Shown here one piece after another: positions 35,021 to 44,487 of a stretch of 64,000 nucleotides of DNA. The notes under the pieces were generated by a model. The model ran no database searches, was not told where the DNA came from, and was given only the letters and a program-made list of their open reading frames with translations. This DNA is from Holtiella sp036655075. Lineage in GTDB: Bacteria > Bacillota > Clostridia > Lachnospirales > Cellulosilyticaceae. The position numbers and the translations under genes are program-made. The first letter of the stretch is position 1. Each line of letters opens with the position of its first letter. The stretch spans positions 14,092 through 78,091 of the forward strand of contig NZ_JAVVQU010000005.1 in NCBI RefSeq assembly GCF_036655075.1, given 5' to 3'.

Positions 35021-36316
35021 CTACTTTCTTTTGAAGTTAGGGAAACCAAACGCAATGGCTAATAATCCACAGATTCCCATAAGCATCGGATAGTAAATAT
35101 ATGGTAAAAGTTCCATTGGCGAAACAGCTGCAAGTCCTGCTGCTGCTAAGATTTGTGCACCATAAGGAATCATTCCTTGCCAGCAAGATGAGAAAATATC
35201 TAGCAAACTTGCTGTACGCTTTGGATCAATATCATACTCATCCGCTATATCTTTAGCTAATGGTCCTGCCATTACAATGGCTATCGTATTGTTAGCTGTA
35301 CAAAGGTCTACAAGACTTACCAATGCAGCGATTCCAAATTCTGCACCTTTCTTACTTCTAATGCACTTCTTGATCGTATTAAGTAAGAAGTCGATTCCAC
35401 CATTATGTTTGATTAGAGCAAGCGTTCCCCCTATGACAATAGAAAGCATTGCTAAGTCTTCCATTCCCATCATACCGTTTCCTGCCGCTTGCATAAATCC
35501 AAAGAAATCAAATGAACCATTCAGCATCCCAATAATACCTGCAAAAACAGTCCCACCTGCTAATAATATAAATACATTGACGCCTAAAAGTGCACCTACT
35601 AGTACTCCAATGTAAGGTATAACTTGTATGAAGCTATATTGGTATACACCTTGCATACTTCCTTGATACCCTTTTGTTAAAATAATTAATATAATAATGG
35701 TAATAATCGCTGCTGGTAGTACAATGAAGAAGTTCGTTTTGAACTTATCCTTCAATTCACACCCTTGTGTTCTAACAGCTGCAATAGTTGTATCTGAAAT
35801 CATAGAGAGGTTATCTCCAAACATCCCTCCACCTATAATTGCACCAATAATAAGTGCTACCGGCATACCTGTTTCTTGTGCAATTCCCAGACCAATAGGT
35901 GTAAGTGCTGTAATTGTGCCTACAGAAGTCCCCATTGAAATAGAAATAAAACATGCAATGACAAATAGTCCTGCTACTAATAAATGTGTAGGTAATATAG
36001 ATAAGCTAAGTTGTACAGTAGACTCTACCGCCCCCATAGACTTTGCTACATTACTAAAAGCTCCAGCTAACAGGAAAATCATACACATTAAAATAATGTT
36101 GCTTTCCCCAGCACCTTTACAAAAAATCTCTATCTTTGTTTGCATACTTTCTTTACGATTTAATAGAAGTGCTACTGTCGCGGCAATTAAAAATGCTACA
36201 AGTACTGGCATTCTATAAAAATCTTGTGTTGCTATCCCTGTCCCAAGAAAAAGTATTAAGAAAATCCCTATTGGCAAAAGGGCAAGGGCATTGCTTTTTT
36301 TTGGCTCCTTTGTCAT
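35021..36316 (-). CDS. nhaC: Na+/H+ antiporter, NhaC family
   Basis: 431 residues, about 11-12 membrane segments. Family signature region SISMGTSVGTITALTPIG and GGGMFGDNLSMISDTTIAA around residues 130-190. It would exchange Na+ for H+, or a related substrate pair such as malate/lactate in some NhaC paralogues. Monocistronic, with a candidate promoter at 36375-36402. It neighbours hppA, which may also pump Na+. Confidence 0.88.
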   Translation of the reverse strand: MTKEPKKSNALALLPIGIFLILFLGTGIATQDFYRMPVLVAFLIAATVALLLNRKESMQTKIEIFCKGAGESNIILMCMIFLLAGAFSNVAKSMGAVESTVQLSLSILPTHLLVAGLFVIACFISISMGTSVGTITALTPIGLGIAQETGMPVALIIGAIIGGGMFGDNLSMISDTTIAAVRTQGCELKDKFKTNFFIVLPAAIITIIILIILTKGYQGSMQGVYQYSFIQVIPYIGVLVGALLGVNVFILLAGGTVFAGIIGMLNGSFDFFGFMQAAGNGMMGMEDLAMLSIVIGGTLALIKHNGGIDFLLNTIKKCIRSKKGAEFGIAALVSLVDLCTANNTIAIVMAGPLAKDIADEYDIDPKRTASLLDIFSSCWQGMIPYGAQILAAAGLAAVSPMELLPYIYYPMLMGICGLLAIAFGFPNFKRK

Positions 36317-36374
36317 CTTCAGTCTCCTTTGATTATGTAAATTTACTCACCATTATACATTACTATACAATCAC

Positions 36375-36402
36375 CTTATATTTCAATATATAATTTTTGC
36401 AA
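36375..36402 (-). promoter_or_regulatory. Candidate nhaC promoter
   Basis: TTGCAA, 16 bases, TATAAG on the minus strand, about 60 bases before the gene. Confidence 0.4.
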
Positions 36403-36485
36403 GTGATACTTTAATAAAGTAAGCAAATAGAACAATTTTCTCTCTATAACTGTATAAACTATGAAAACAACAAATATTTCAACAA

Positions 36486-36531
36486 CAAAAAAGCAACTAT
36501 TTAGTAAGCCTTCTCTCCTAAATAGTTGCTT
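36486..36531 (-). terminator. Terminator of hppA
   Basis: AAGCAACTATTTAG pairs with CTAAATAGTTGCTT around a 13-base loop, with TTTTTTG next on the minus strand. Confidence 0.9.
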
Positions 36532-36544
36532 CTTCTGCCTTTAC

Positions 36545-38644
36545 TTAGAATAAATGCCACGTTAAAATAAGCATACCAAATACAATAGAAACCATAGCCA
36601 TAAGCTTAATAATAATATTGATAGCCGGCCCTGCCGTATCTTTAAAGGGGTCACCTACCGTATCCCCTACAACTGCTGCCCTATGACTATCCGAACCCTT
36701 TCCACCTAAGTTGCCTTCTTCAATATATTTCTTCGCATTGTCCCAAGCACCACCAGAGTTTGCCATCATCACAGCCAAAATAAATCCTGTTGTCGTGGCC
36801 CCTGCTAACAATCCCGCTACACCATTAGGTCCTAGTAAAAATCCAACAACTAAAGGTGTCCCTATTCCTATGAGCGCTACCTTAATCAATTCCTTTTGCG
36901 CTGCCTTTGTACAAATATCTACACATGATGCATAGTCTGGGTCAACCATGCCTTCCATCAGACCTGGAATTTCCTTAAATTGTCTCCTTACTTCTACAAC
37001 TATTTTACTAGCTGCATTGCCTACTGCATTCATCGTAAAAGCTGCAAAGACAAAAGTCGCCATACCTCCTACAAACAATCCAATAAGTACTTGAGGATTA
37101 AGTAAGGATAAGTTAAATGCAAAGTCTATGCCATTTTCTTGTATCAATAATTCTATAGAATCTTTATAGGCTGCAATAAAAGCCAAGGCTGTAAGTGCAG
37201 CTGAACCAATTGCAAACCCTTTCCCTGTAGCTGCTGTTGTATTGCCCAATGAATCAAGTGCATCTGTTCGCCTACGTACTTCTGGATCAAGGCCTGCCAT
37301 CTCCGCAATGCCTCCAGCATTATCTGCCACAGGCCCATAGGCATCTGTTGCAAGTGTAATACCTAATGTAGACAACATCCCTACTGCTGAAATAGCAATT
37401 CCATATAACCCTAAACTAAAGTTTTGCATCCCACCTGCTAGAAGAAAACTTGCAATGACTGAAATACCTACAATAATAACCGGTACTGCTGTAGATAACA
37501 TGCCTACTGCTAATCCAGTAATAATAACCGTTGCAGAACCAGTAGCAGAAGACTCTGCAATATGCTTAGTAGGTTTATAACTAGAATTAGTATAATACTC
37601 TGCAAAAAAACCAATTCCTATTCCTGCTACAAGACCACTAATAATAGAGAAGTAAATCCCTATATACGCCTTACCTAATACGCCTGTTACAATGAAATAA
37701 GATACAGCTACAATAATAACTGCAGCTACATACACACCACGTCTTAAAGCGCTTAAAAGTTTCTTCTGAGAAACTTCTTCTCCTGTTTTCACAAAGCAAC
37801 TTCCAATAATAGAAGCAATGACCCCTGTAGATGCCACTACTAGTGGAATCATAACACCACTTACAGAGAGCCCTGCTGATACTGCTAATACACAAGAAGA
37901 TAGCACTGCCCCTACATAAGATTCATATAAATCTGCGCCCATACCAGCTACGTCACCTACATTATCGCCTACATTATCTGCAATAACAGCCGGATTACGT
38001 GGGTCATCTTCTGGGATACCTATTTCTACCTTTCCTACTAAGTCAGCGCCCACATCTGCTGCCTTAGTAAAAATTCCACCACCTACTCTTGCAAAAAGGG
38101 CCATAGTTGAGGCACCCATACCAAAGGTTAACATGGTAGAAGTAATGTGTACGATTCTCTCGGCTACAGGCAATGCCTTATAATACCAATCCAATATATA
38201 ATACCAAATACTTAAGTCCAAAAGACCAAACCCAACAACAACAAATCCCATAACAGCTCCACTTGAAAATGCCACTTTAAGTCCCTTATTTAAGCTCTTC
38301 GTACACGCTGTAGCCGTACGGCTATTAGCCAACGTAGCAATTTTCATTCCAATGAAACCACTTAACCCTGAGAACATTCCACCTGTAATAAAAGCAAATG
38401 GTACAAAAATAGAAACAAAACCTAGGTATCCTAATATAAGTAGTAGTACAAACATACCTATAAAGAATATGGATACGCCTTTGTACTGTCTCCGTAAATA
38501 AGCATTAGCACCGATGCGTATTTTCTTTGCAATTTCCTTAACTTCTTCCGTTCCCTCTTCCATCTTATAGACTTTAAATCCTTTGTAAAAAGCAAATACC
38601 AATGCCAATACTGCACCAATAGGTGCTAGTACCATTAAATCCAT
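36545..38644 (-). CDS. hppA: K+-stimulated membrane-bound ion-pumping pyrophosphatase
   Basis: 699 residues, 15-17 membrane segments. It hydrolyses pyrophosphate and pumps H+ or Na+. Catalytic motifs: DVGADLVGKVE at 197-207 and DNVGDNVGDVAGMGAD at 223-238. The GNTTAATGKG stretch at 467-476 has Ala, not Lys, at the key position, marking the K+-dependent class. Na+ versus H+ specificity is not decided. SD GGAGGGG precedes the ATG. Confidence 0.95.
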   Translation of the reverse strand: MDLMVLAPIGAVLALVFAFYKGFKVYKMEEGTEEVKEIAKKIRIGANAYLRRQYKGVSIFFIGMFVLLLILGYLGFVSIFVPFAFITGGMFSGLSGFIGMKIATLANSRTATACTKSLNKGLKVAFSSGAVMGFVVVGFGLLDLSIWYYILDWYYKALPVAERIVHITSTMLTFGMGASTMALFARVGGGIFTKAADVGADLVGKVEIGIPEDDPRNPAVIADNVGDNVGDVAGMGADLYESYVGAVLSSCVLAVSAGLSVSGVMIPLVVASTGVIASIIGSCFVKTGEEVSQKKLLSALRRGVYVAAVIIVAVSYFIVTGVLGKAYIGIYFSIISGLVAGIGIGFFAEYYTNSSYKPTKHIAESSATGSATVIITGLAVGMLSTAVPVIIVGISVIASFLLAGGMQNFSLGLYGIAISAVGMLSTLGITLATDAYGPVADNAGGIAEMAGLDPEVRRRTDALDSLGNTTAATGKGFAIGSAALTALAFIAAYKDSIELLIQENGIDFAFNLSLLNPQVLIGLFVGGMATFVFAAFTMNAVGNAASKIVVEVRRQFKEIPGLMEGMVDPDYASCVDICTKAAQKELIKVALIGIGTPLVVGFLLGPNGVAGLLAGATTTGFILAVMMANSGGAWDNAKKYIEEGNLGGKGSDSHRAAVVGDTVGDPFKDTAGPAINIIIKLMAMVSIVFGMLILTWHLF

Positions 38645-38837
38645 ATCAACCCCTCCTATTAATTTACAATAATATGGATATCTCTACTCTATTTTTATGC
38701 TGAGTTTTTATAAATATATCTATTTCTAATACCAAGAATTAAATCTTTACTTAAGGATTTACTCTACAAACTTCTTCTAATAGTTTATAATAATAACGGT
38801 TAAACTAGATTTATATAGACACATTGGAGGAATGACC

Positions 38838-41201
38838 GTGTTCAAAAACAAATTCAACCTAGCTAAATATAGTATATGGTTTCTGTTGTTCTGCTTAGGT
38901 TTTTTCATTCTATACAAACCATTAAGTACCGTGCAGTTAACTCCTATTTTAGATACTTTAAGACATACTAACTTCTTACATATGTGCATTCTTTTTGTAG
39001 GTGGACTTCTCGTCGTGTCCTTTTCTACACTCTACGACCTTATTGTGTGCCGTGCTTTTAAGCTTAACTTAAAAACCTTAGACATCTTTAAAATCTCTTG
39101 GATTGCTTCGGTTGCCCTAGACTTTGCTTCATATAAAGATAGAAGAAAAGGAAGCTTGCGCTATCAACTTTATTGCAGTGAAGGCGTGGATGCTCAGAAA
39201 GCTCGCTTCTTAGATTCTTTAAAAAATATGCTACTTTTCAATGCAGAAGGTGCACTCCCTATTACCTTTAAATTAAACTTCATCACACGTGCTAAACTAA
39301 TGTTCGGCATTACAGCCAGATGGACGGTTACAGGATTGTTCTTCTGTTTAATCTTTACACTCTTTGGAGTTCCCTTTGAAACACTCCAAGTACTGTTTGT
39401 GTTTGGATTTTCTATTTTTCTTTCTACAGTAAGCCTGATTCCCTATGGCCTTGGCATTTTTGAATTAATTAGCTTAATTCTGCTTTTAAGTCTAGGTTAT
39501 GAAGCACAAGACATTACATTAGTCCTTATTACCTTTAGGATTTTCTACTCGCTTATTCCTTGGGTATTAACCTGTTTTATCTTGGCACTTGGCCCAAGTG
39601 AAAATCAAAAAAGCAAGTTAACAAAAGGTCAAAAACAACTGGTAAACTTACTTAGTGTAAAATCCTTTGCAACCCTTATTTTCTTTGCAGGTAGTTTACT
39701 CGTTCTTTCTGCTTCTTTGCCTGAGGAGAATGTGCGCATAAGTCTCGTTCATCTCTTGTTTTCTTTAGATTTTATGAAGGTATTTCGCTTAAGTACTATG
39801 GGCGTAGGCTTGGTCCTACTCATCTTATCTAAAGGGATTTGGGATAAAGTACGTTTTGCTTACAGTATTACGCTATTTACTCTAGTAAGTGGCAGTTTGC
39901 TAGCACTTTTAAAAGGGCTTAATATAGAAATAGCTTGCTTACTCATCTTAATTGCCTTTTTACTCGCTCCTGCTCAGCATATCTTTTATAGAAAAGGTTC
40001 CCCTCTTGGCTTTAAGAAAGTAAGTTTGTACTTTGTTGCAACCACTTTAGTAAGCTTTATATATATCTTAGTGTACAATGGCCTTACTCATTCTAAACCT
40101 AGCCTAGTCTTAGAGTCTCTAACCGACTTCTACTTATTAGATACTGTTATATTCGTCCTCTTTATGTTGATTAGTGCACTCCTTCTGAATGCACTCTCCA
40201 TTAAGCGTACAGACTTCCAGTACCCTACAGATGAAGACCTTATAGAACTTGAAACTTTCTTAAAGCAATACGAAGGCAATGCCATGACTCATCTTTTATT
40301 CTTAAAAGATAAGTGCTTCTTCTATACTTGCGACCACCAAGTTCTTATAGCCTATCGCCCTTACAAAGATAAGCTAATGGTACTAGGTGACCCTATAGGA
40401 AATCCAAAATGTTTCAAAGAAGCGGTCAATCACTTTAGGCTATTTGCTGACCAATACGATATGATTCCTATCTTCTATGAGATTAATGAAGATAATTTAC
40501 CTATTTACCATGAGAATGGTTGCAAGTTCTTAAAGCTTGGAGAAGAAGCAGTTGTAGACCTAAAGACATTTACTTTAGCAGGGAAAAAAGGTGCACCTCT
40601 ACGTACTATTAAAAACAAAATGAGCCGTGGTGAACTTACCTTTGAGCTTCTCCAGCCTCCACTCTCACCAGATATGATGACTAAACTTCATGCCATCTCA
40701 GAACTCTGGCTTGAGGGGCGTTCTGAAAAAGAGTTCTCACTAGGTGCATTTGAGGAAGACTATATCAACCGTGCACCTATTGGTATCATCAGTGTAGGTG
40801 ATGATCTTGTAGGCTTTGCAACTATTATGCCTCTTTATACTACACATACTATTTCTCTAGACCTCATGCGCCTTATTCCAAATCCTCCTAATGGTTCTAT
40901 GGATGCGCTCTTTATAGGCCTTTTAGAGTGGGCTATTGAAGAAGGCTATGACTCCTTTATTCTTGGTAAAGCTCCTCTTTCTAATGTAGGCATTAACCAA
41001 TTTGCAACAGCTAAAGAAAAAATGGCTAAATACATCTATGAATATGGAAACAAGATTTATAGTTTCAAGGGCCTTCGTAAGTATAAGGAAAAATTCTATC
41101 CTGAATGGAAGAGCACTTATCTTGCTTATCCTAAAGGCACTCACTTACCAAGTGCACTTCTACAACTTACAAAAATGATTAGTGGCACAAAAGACCATTA
41201 A
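38838..41201 (+). CDS. mprF: Phosphatidylglycerol lysyltransferase/flippase-like protein
   Basis: 788 residues. An N-terminal multi-TM half (about 12-14 segments, residues 1-480) is followed by a cytoplasmic DUF2156/GNAT-like catalytic domain (~490-780), containing PLRTIKNKMSRGELTFELL and APLSNVG. MprF transfers lysine (or alanine) from aminoacyl-tRNA to phosphatidylglycerol and flips it, lowering negative surface charge and giving resistance to cationic peptides. The start is GTG at 38838: GGAGG is seven bases before it but only one base before the ATG at 38832. Substrate amino acid unknown. Confidence 0.9.
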   Translation: MFKNKFNLAKYSIWFLLFCLGFFILYKPLSTVQLTPILDTLRHTNFLHMCILFVGGLLVVSFSTLYDLIVCRAFKLNLKTLDIFKISWIASVALDFASYKDRRKGSLRYQLYCSEGVDAQKARFLDSLKNMLLFNAEGALPITFKLNFITRAKLMFGITARWTVTGLFFCLIFTLFGVPFETLQVLFVFGFSIFLSTVSLIPYGLGIFELISLILLLSLGYEAQDITLVLITFRIFYSLIPWVLTCFILALGPSENQKSKLTKGQKQLVNLLSVKSFATLIFFAGSLLVLSASLPEENVRISLVHLLFSLDFMKVFRLSTMGVGLVLLILSKGIWDKVRFAYSITLFTLVSGSLLALLKGLNIEIACLLILIAFLLAPAQHIFYRKGSPLGFKKVSLYFVATTLVSFIYILVYNGLTHSKPSLVLESLTDFYLLDTVIFVLFMLISALLLNALSIKRTDFQYPTDEDLIELETFLKQYEGNAMTHLLFLKDKCFFYTCDHQVLIAYRPYKDKLMVLGDPIGNPKCFKEAVNHFRLFADQYDMIPIFYEINEDNLPIYHENGCKFLKLGEEAVVDLKTFTLAGKKGAPLRTIKNKMSRGELTFELLQPPLSPDMMTKLHAISELWLEGRSEKEFSLGAFEEDYINRAPIGIISVGDDLVGFATIMPLYTTHTISLDLMRLIPNPPNGSMDALFIGLLEWAIEEGYDSFILGKAPLSNVGINQFATAKEKMAKYIYEYGNKIYSFKGLRKYKEKFYPEWKSTYLAYPKGTHLPSALLQLTKMISGTKDH

Positions 41202-41263
41202 AAAGAGCACACTTATGACCGTTATTCTCTTATGAGAACAACGGTCTAAGTGTGCTCTTTTTA
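41200..41263. terminator. Long bidirectional terminator between mprF and the gamma-carbonic anhydrase gene
   Basis: AAAAAGAGCACACTTA pairs with TAAGTGTGCTCTTTTT, with a further GACCGTT/AACGGTC stem inside. T-runs on both strands. Confidence 0.93.
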
Positions 41264-41306
41264 ATGATTGTATACTTTATTGTTTGCTTAATCTATTCAT
41301 CTATTT

Positions 41307-41828
41307 TTACTCACCTTGTTGACATTCTTGACGATAGACTTTGCTTAGTTCTATATAGTGTTCTGCAGATTCATAAAGCCCTTGTATTTGTGCTTCACTC
41401 AAAGTTTTAATTACCTTTGCTGGTGACCCTAATACAAGCATTCCATCTTCTATAATAGTACCACCTGTTACCAGTGCACCTGCACCAATAATGCAATGTT
41501 TCCCGATTTGGGCACCATCTAAAATAATGCTGCCCATACCCACTAGGGTATAGTCACCTATCGTAGCAGCATGTACGATGGCATTATGTCCTACTGTTAC
41601 ACCTTTTCCTACTCTGGTCCCTTGACTATGAGAAACATGTATGACTGCTCCATCTTGTACATTGGAGCCTTCTTGAATGACCACAGGCCCTACATCTGCC
41701 CTGATGACAGCATTATACCAAACACTGCTATGGGCTTCTATCTGAACATCACCTATAATGCTACTGCCTTCTGCTACAAATACTTGTTCATGAATTTGTG
41801 GCACCTTACCCAGTATGCTTTGTATCAT
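41307..41828 (-). CDS. Gamma-carbonic anhydrase-like left-handed beta-helix protein
   Basis: 173 residues of hexapeptide repeats, trimeric in the family. Potential zinc-binding histidines stand at VIHVSHSQ and VGHNAIVHA. Family members (YrdA/PaaY/Cam) bind Zn or Fe and hydrate CO2 or hydrolyse thioesters; many bacterial copies have no measured activity. AGGTGAT precedes the ATG. Confidence 0.88.
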   Translation of the reverse strand: MIQSILGKVPQIHEQVFVAEGSSIIGDVQIEAHSSVWYNAVIRADVGPVVIQEGSNVQDGAVIHVSHSQGTRVGKGVTVGHNAIVHAATIGDYTLVGMGSIILDGAQIGKHCIIGAGALVTGGTIIEDGMLVLGSPAKVIKTLSEAQIQGLYESAEHYIELSKVYRQECQQGE

Positions 41829-41887
41829 TTTATCACCTATCTTCTTGCTATTTCTTGTTATAACTTTCTAGTGTCTTGACCTATTCC

Positions 41888-42586
41888 TTAGTCTATACCA
41901 AACTTATAGCCTACCCCCCATACTGTAAATACATACAGTGGGTCACGAGGATTTTCCTCTATCTTCTCACGTAACTTTCTGATGTGTACCATAACCGTAT
42001 TAGTATTTTCAAAATAAGGCTGCCCCCATACACGTTCATATATGGTTTCTGTCTTAAAGGTAATACCCTTGTTAACCCAGAGCAACTTCAAAATCCCATA
42101 TTCTGTAGGTGTAAGTGGAATCTCTATATTATTTTTATAGACCTTACCTGCTTCTAAGTCCATCATAAGTTCATCCTCTTCTAGAATGTTCTCCTTATTC
42201 TTAGAAAAAGCATTGAGCTTTGTTGCACGTCTTAGCTGTGCTTTCACTCTTGCCAATAACTCCAACGGATTAAAAGGTTTAGCCAAATAGTCATCTGCAC
42301 CTACAGATAGTCCCATAATTTTATCAATATCCTCTGTCTTAGCTGATAACATAATAATGGGTACATTAGAAGTTTGACGGATTTGCATACAGGCATCAAT
42401 ACCATTTACCTCTGGCATCATCACATCCAAAATGATTAAATCCATTTCTACTTCTTTCACTACTTTTAAAGCAGCAAGTCCAGTCCCTGCTAAAACCACT
42501 TCATATCCTTCATTTCTTAAGTAAATGCCAACTAAGTCGCGAATTTCTTTCTCATCATCTACAACTAAAATTCTTGCTGTTTCCAT
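41888..42586 (-). CDS. OmpR/PhoB-type response regulator
   Basis: 232 residues from the ATG eight bases after GAGG; a GTG three codons upstream is less likely. Receiver domain 1-120 with the phospho-Asp in LIILDVMMPEVNG and the conserved Lys in YLAKPFN; winged-helix output ~135-230 (LTPTEYGILKLLW, KLREKI). It directly follows its histidine kinase and would activate the operon through the CTTAAG direct repeats at 46532-46547. Confidence 0.93.
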   Translation of the reverse strand: METARILVVDDEKEIRDLVGIYLRNEGYEVVLAGTGLAALKVVKEVEMDLIILDVMMPEVNGIDACMQIRQTSNVPIIMLSAKTEDIDKIMGLSVGADDYLAKPFNPLELLARVKAQLRRATKLNAFSKNKENILEEDELMMDLEAGKVYKNNIEIPLTPTEYGILKLLWVNKGITFKTETIYERVWGQPYFENTNTVMVHIRKLREKIEENPRDPLYVFTVWGVGYKFGID

Positions 42587-42596
42587 TTTCTTCACC

Positions 42597-44474
42597 TCAC
42601 TCTACAGCCTTGTGTAGTTTCACATTGAAACTAATCATATCTTGGTCTAACTGTGCCCATATTTTACCCTCATGCATGTCGACTATGTTCTTGGCAATGG
42701 CAAGGCCTAGTCCACTACCACCTGCCGTACTATTTCTAGAGCTGTCACTACGATAGAATCTATCAAAGAGTTTCTCTATATCTCCCTCTTTGATTTGATG
42801 ACTTCTGTTTCGTACCGTTACATAGATGTACGCTTTTGTCTCTTGGATAATGACTTGTATCCTATTTCCTTCATCAGAATACTTAATGGCATTTTCGATT
42901 AAGTTCTCAAATACACGAGTCATCTTAAGTACATCTATTTGAGCATTCGTCTCTTTAGCTGCTACATGGTAGCTAATAGTAATAGACTTATCTTCTGCAA
43001 GTGGCATTAATTCCTCTGTTAACTGACTCACCAGTGTAGCTACAGACAGTGTTTCTTTTTTCAATTTAACTGACCTGTTACTCAGTTTGGTGTATTCAAA
43101 TAAATCTTCAATGAGTATTTTTAAGCGTTCAGCCTTATTATAAGCAATTTCTAAGTACTTTGCACTCTCTTCTTCACTGGCTGCTTTATGCTCTTTTACG
43201 AGTCCTATATAGCCTATAACAGAAGTTAAAGGCGTTCTTAAGTCATGCGCAACATTGGTGATAAGTTCACTCTTTGTCTTTTCAGATTGTGCACGTTCTT
43301 TCATTTGTTCCTTTAACTCATACTCCATCTTTGTCATAGCACTTGCTACACGTGCAAGCTCATCTTCACCTCGTTTTTCAACCTCAAAATCTAAGTTTCC
43401 TTTAGAGATTTCTCCTAGGCAATATCCTAAGTATTCTACATATTTAATCTTAGTTTTAGTCCCTCTTAAGATAATATAGATAAAGATTATGGCACCTACT
43501 AAAAAGCTTAATACATCTGAACTATTAGAATAGCTTCCTTTTTCGATACCTGTAAGTACCGTGTTATTCATGACGTAGTAAACCTCTCCATCAATAATGA
43601 CAGGATATAAGCTTGTTCTTTGTTCTTCCTCCAGCGCTTCACTAGAAGTAGCCGATTTTCTGATAGCTTCTAATAGATCAATGGTTCTAATAAAGTTGTC
43701 TCCATAAATAATGTTTCCCTTACTATCTATCAAAAAAGTCTTTGTGTCACTAGCATAACTAATACTCGAGTCTAGGCGCTGCAAGATATATTCCACAGCC
43801 GCTCTCTTATCTTGACTTTCTGATAAGCCCTGTATACTCATAAATTCTTCTAAAACTTGTTCTACTTCTTCTTGTACCCACTTATTTTCATCTATTAATC
43901 CCACCAGCTGTTGGTACAACTTTATAAGCTCTTCTTCTGATATATTTTGAAAGCTAGTTTTAACAGACTCTATAGCCTCGTTATAGCTAATATGGTTGCC
44001 TTCGTATTCTAGACTATTCATCTGGTCAAGTTGCTCTGCTAAATTATATATACCTATTTCGTCATTTTGAACTTCCTTTATTGTATCATATAGCCTTTGT
44101 AGGTCTATCCTTAGATTAAGGTTCACATATTCTAACTCATTAATTTGTCTTACAGCTTGTGCAAGCTTATTTTGCAACTGCTGATTAGCTTCTCTATAAT
44201 CTAGATGTGTGTAATAACCTATATTAAAATTTCTTGCCATATAGTTTGTAAACATACCACCTATACTTGCTAGTATAAAAGCTACAAAAACCATCCATAA
44301 TATTTGTAGCCTGATACTCTCTAAAACCTTCTTTTTATAGGTAGCATAAAGGGCGCAGCCTCTATTTTTCAGCTGCGCTCCTATTATTTTCACCTTAATA
44401 AATCGTTCTTTTTTTATCTTTGTTGTTTTTATCTTTTTCTCTTTTTCAAATCTTTTCTTGATGTTTTCACCCAT
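42597..44474 (-). CDS. Sensor histidine kinase
   Basis: 625 residues. Long basic N-terminal cytoplasmic stretch (1-56), TM1 57-78, large extracytoplasmic helical sensor (~80-318), TM2 321-337, HAMP ~340-390, HisKA with His410 (NVAHDLRTPL), and HATPase with NAIKYS and GSGLGLAIAKN. The polybasic start is unusual. Partner of the OmpR-type regulator 10 bases downstream. It shares an operon with a DUF4097 protein and a DUF1700-like membrane protein, a set linked to envelope sensing. Confidence 0.92.
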   Translation of the reverse strand: MGENIKKRFEKEKKIKTTKIKKERFIKVKIIGAQLKNRGCALYATYKKKVLESIRLQILWMVFVAFILASIGGMFTNYMARNFNIGYYTHLDYREANQQLQNKLAQAVRQINELEYVNLNLRIDLQRLYDTIKEVQNDEIGIYNLAEQLDQMNSLEYEGNHISYNEAIESVKTSFQNISEEELIKLYQQLVGLIDENKWVQEEVEQVLEEFMSIQGLSESQDKRAAVEYILQRLDSSISYASDTKTFLIDSKGNIIYGDNFIRTIDLLEAIRKSATSSEALEEEQRTSLYPVIIDGEVYYVMNNTVLTGIEKGSYSNSSDVLSFLVGAIIFIYIILRGTKTKIKYVEYLGYCLGEISKGNLDFEVEKRGEDELARVASAMTKMEYELKEQMKERAQSEKTKSELITNVAHDLRTPLTSVIGYIGLVKEHKAASEEESAKYLEIAYNKAERLKILIEDLFEYTKLSNRSVKLKKETLSVATLVSQLTEELMPLAEDKSITISYHVAAKETNAQIDVLKMTRVFENLIENAIKYSDEGNRIQVIIQETKAYIYVTVRNRSHQIKEGDIEKLFDRFYRSDSSRNSTAGGSGLGLAIAKNIVDMHEGKIWAQLDQDMISFNVKLHKAVE

Positions 44475-44487
44475 CTTTTATCCCTCT

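Noticed and set aside
35697..36218. 173-codon plus-strand frame
   Set aside because: Antisense shadow of the NhaC-type antiporter gene, without its own start signals.
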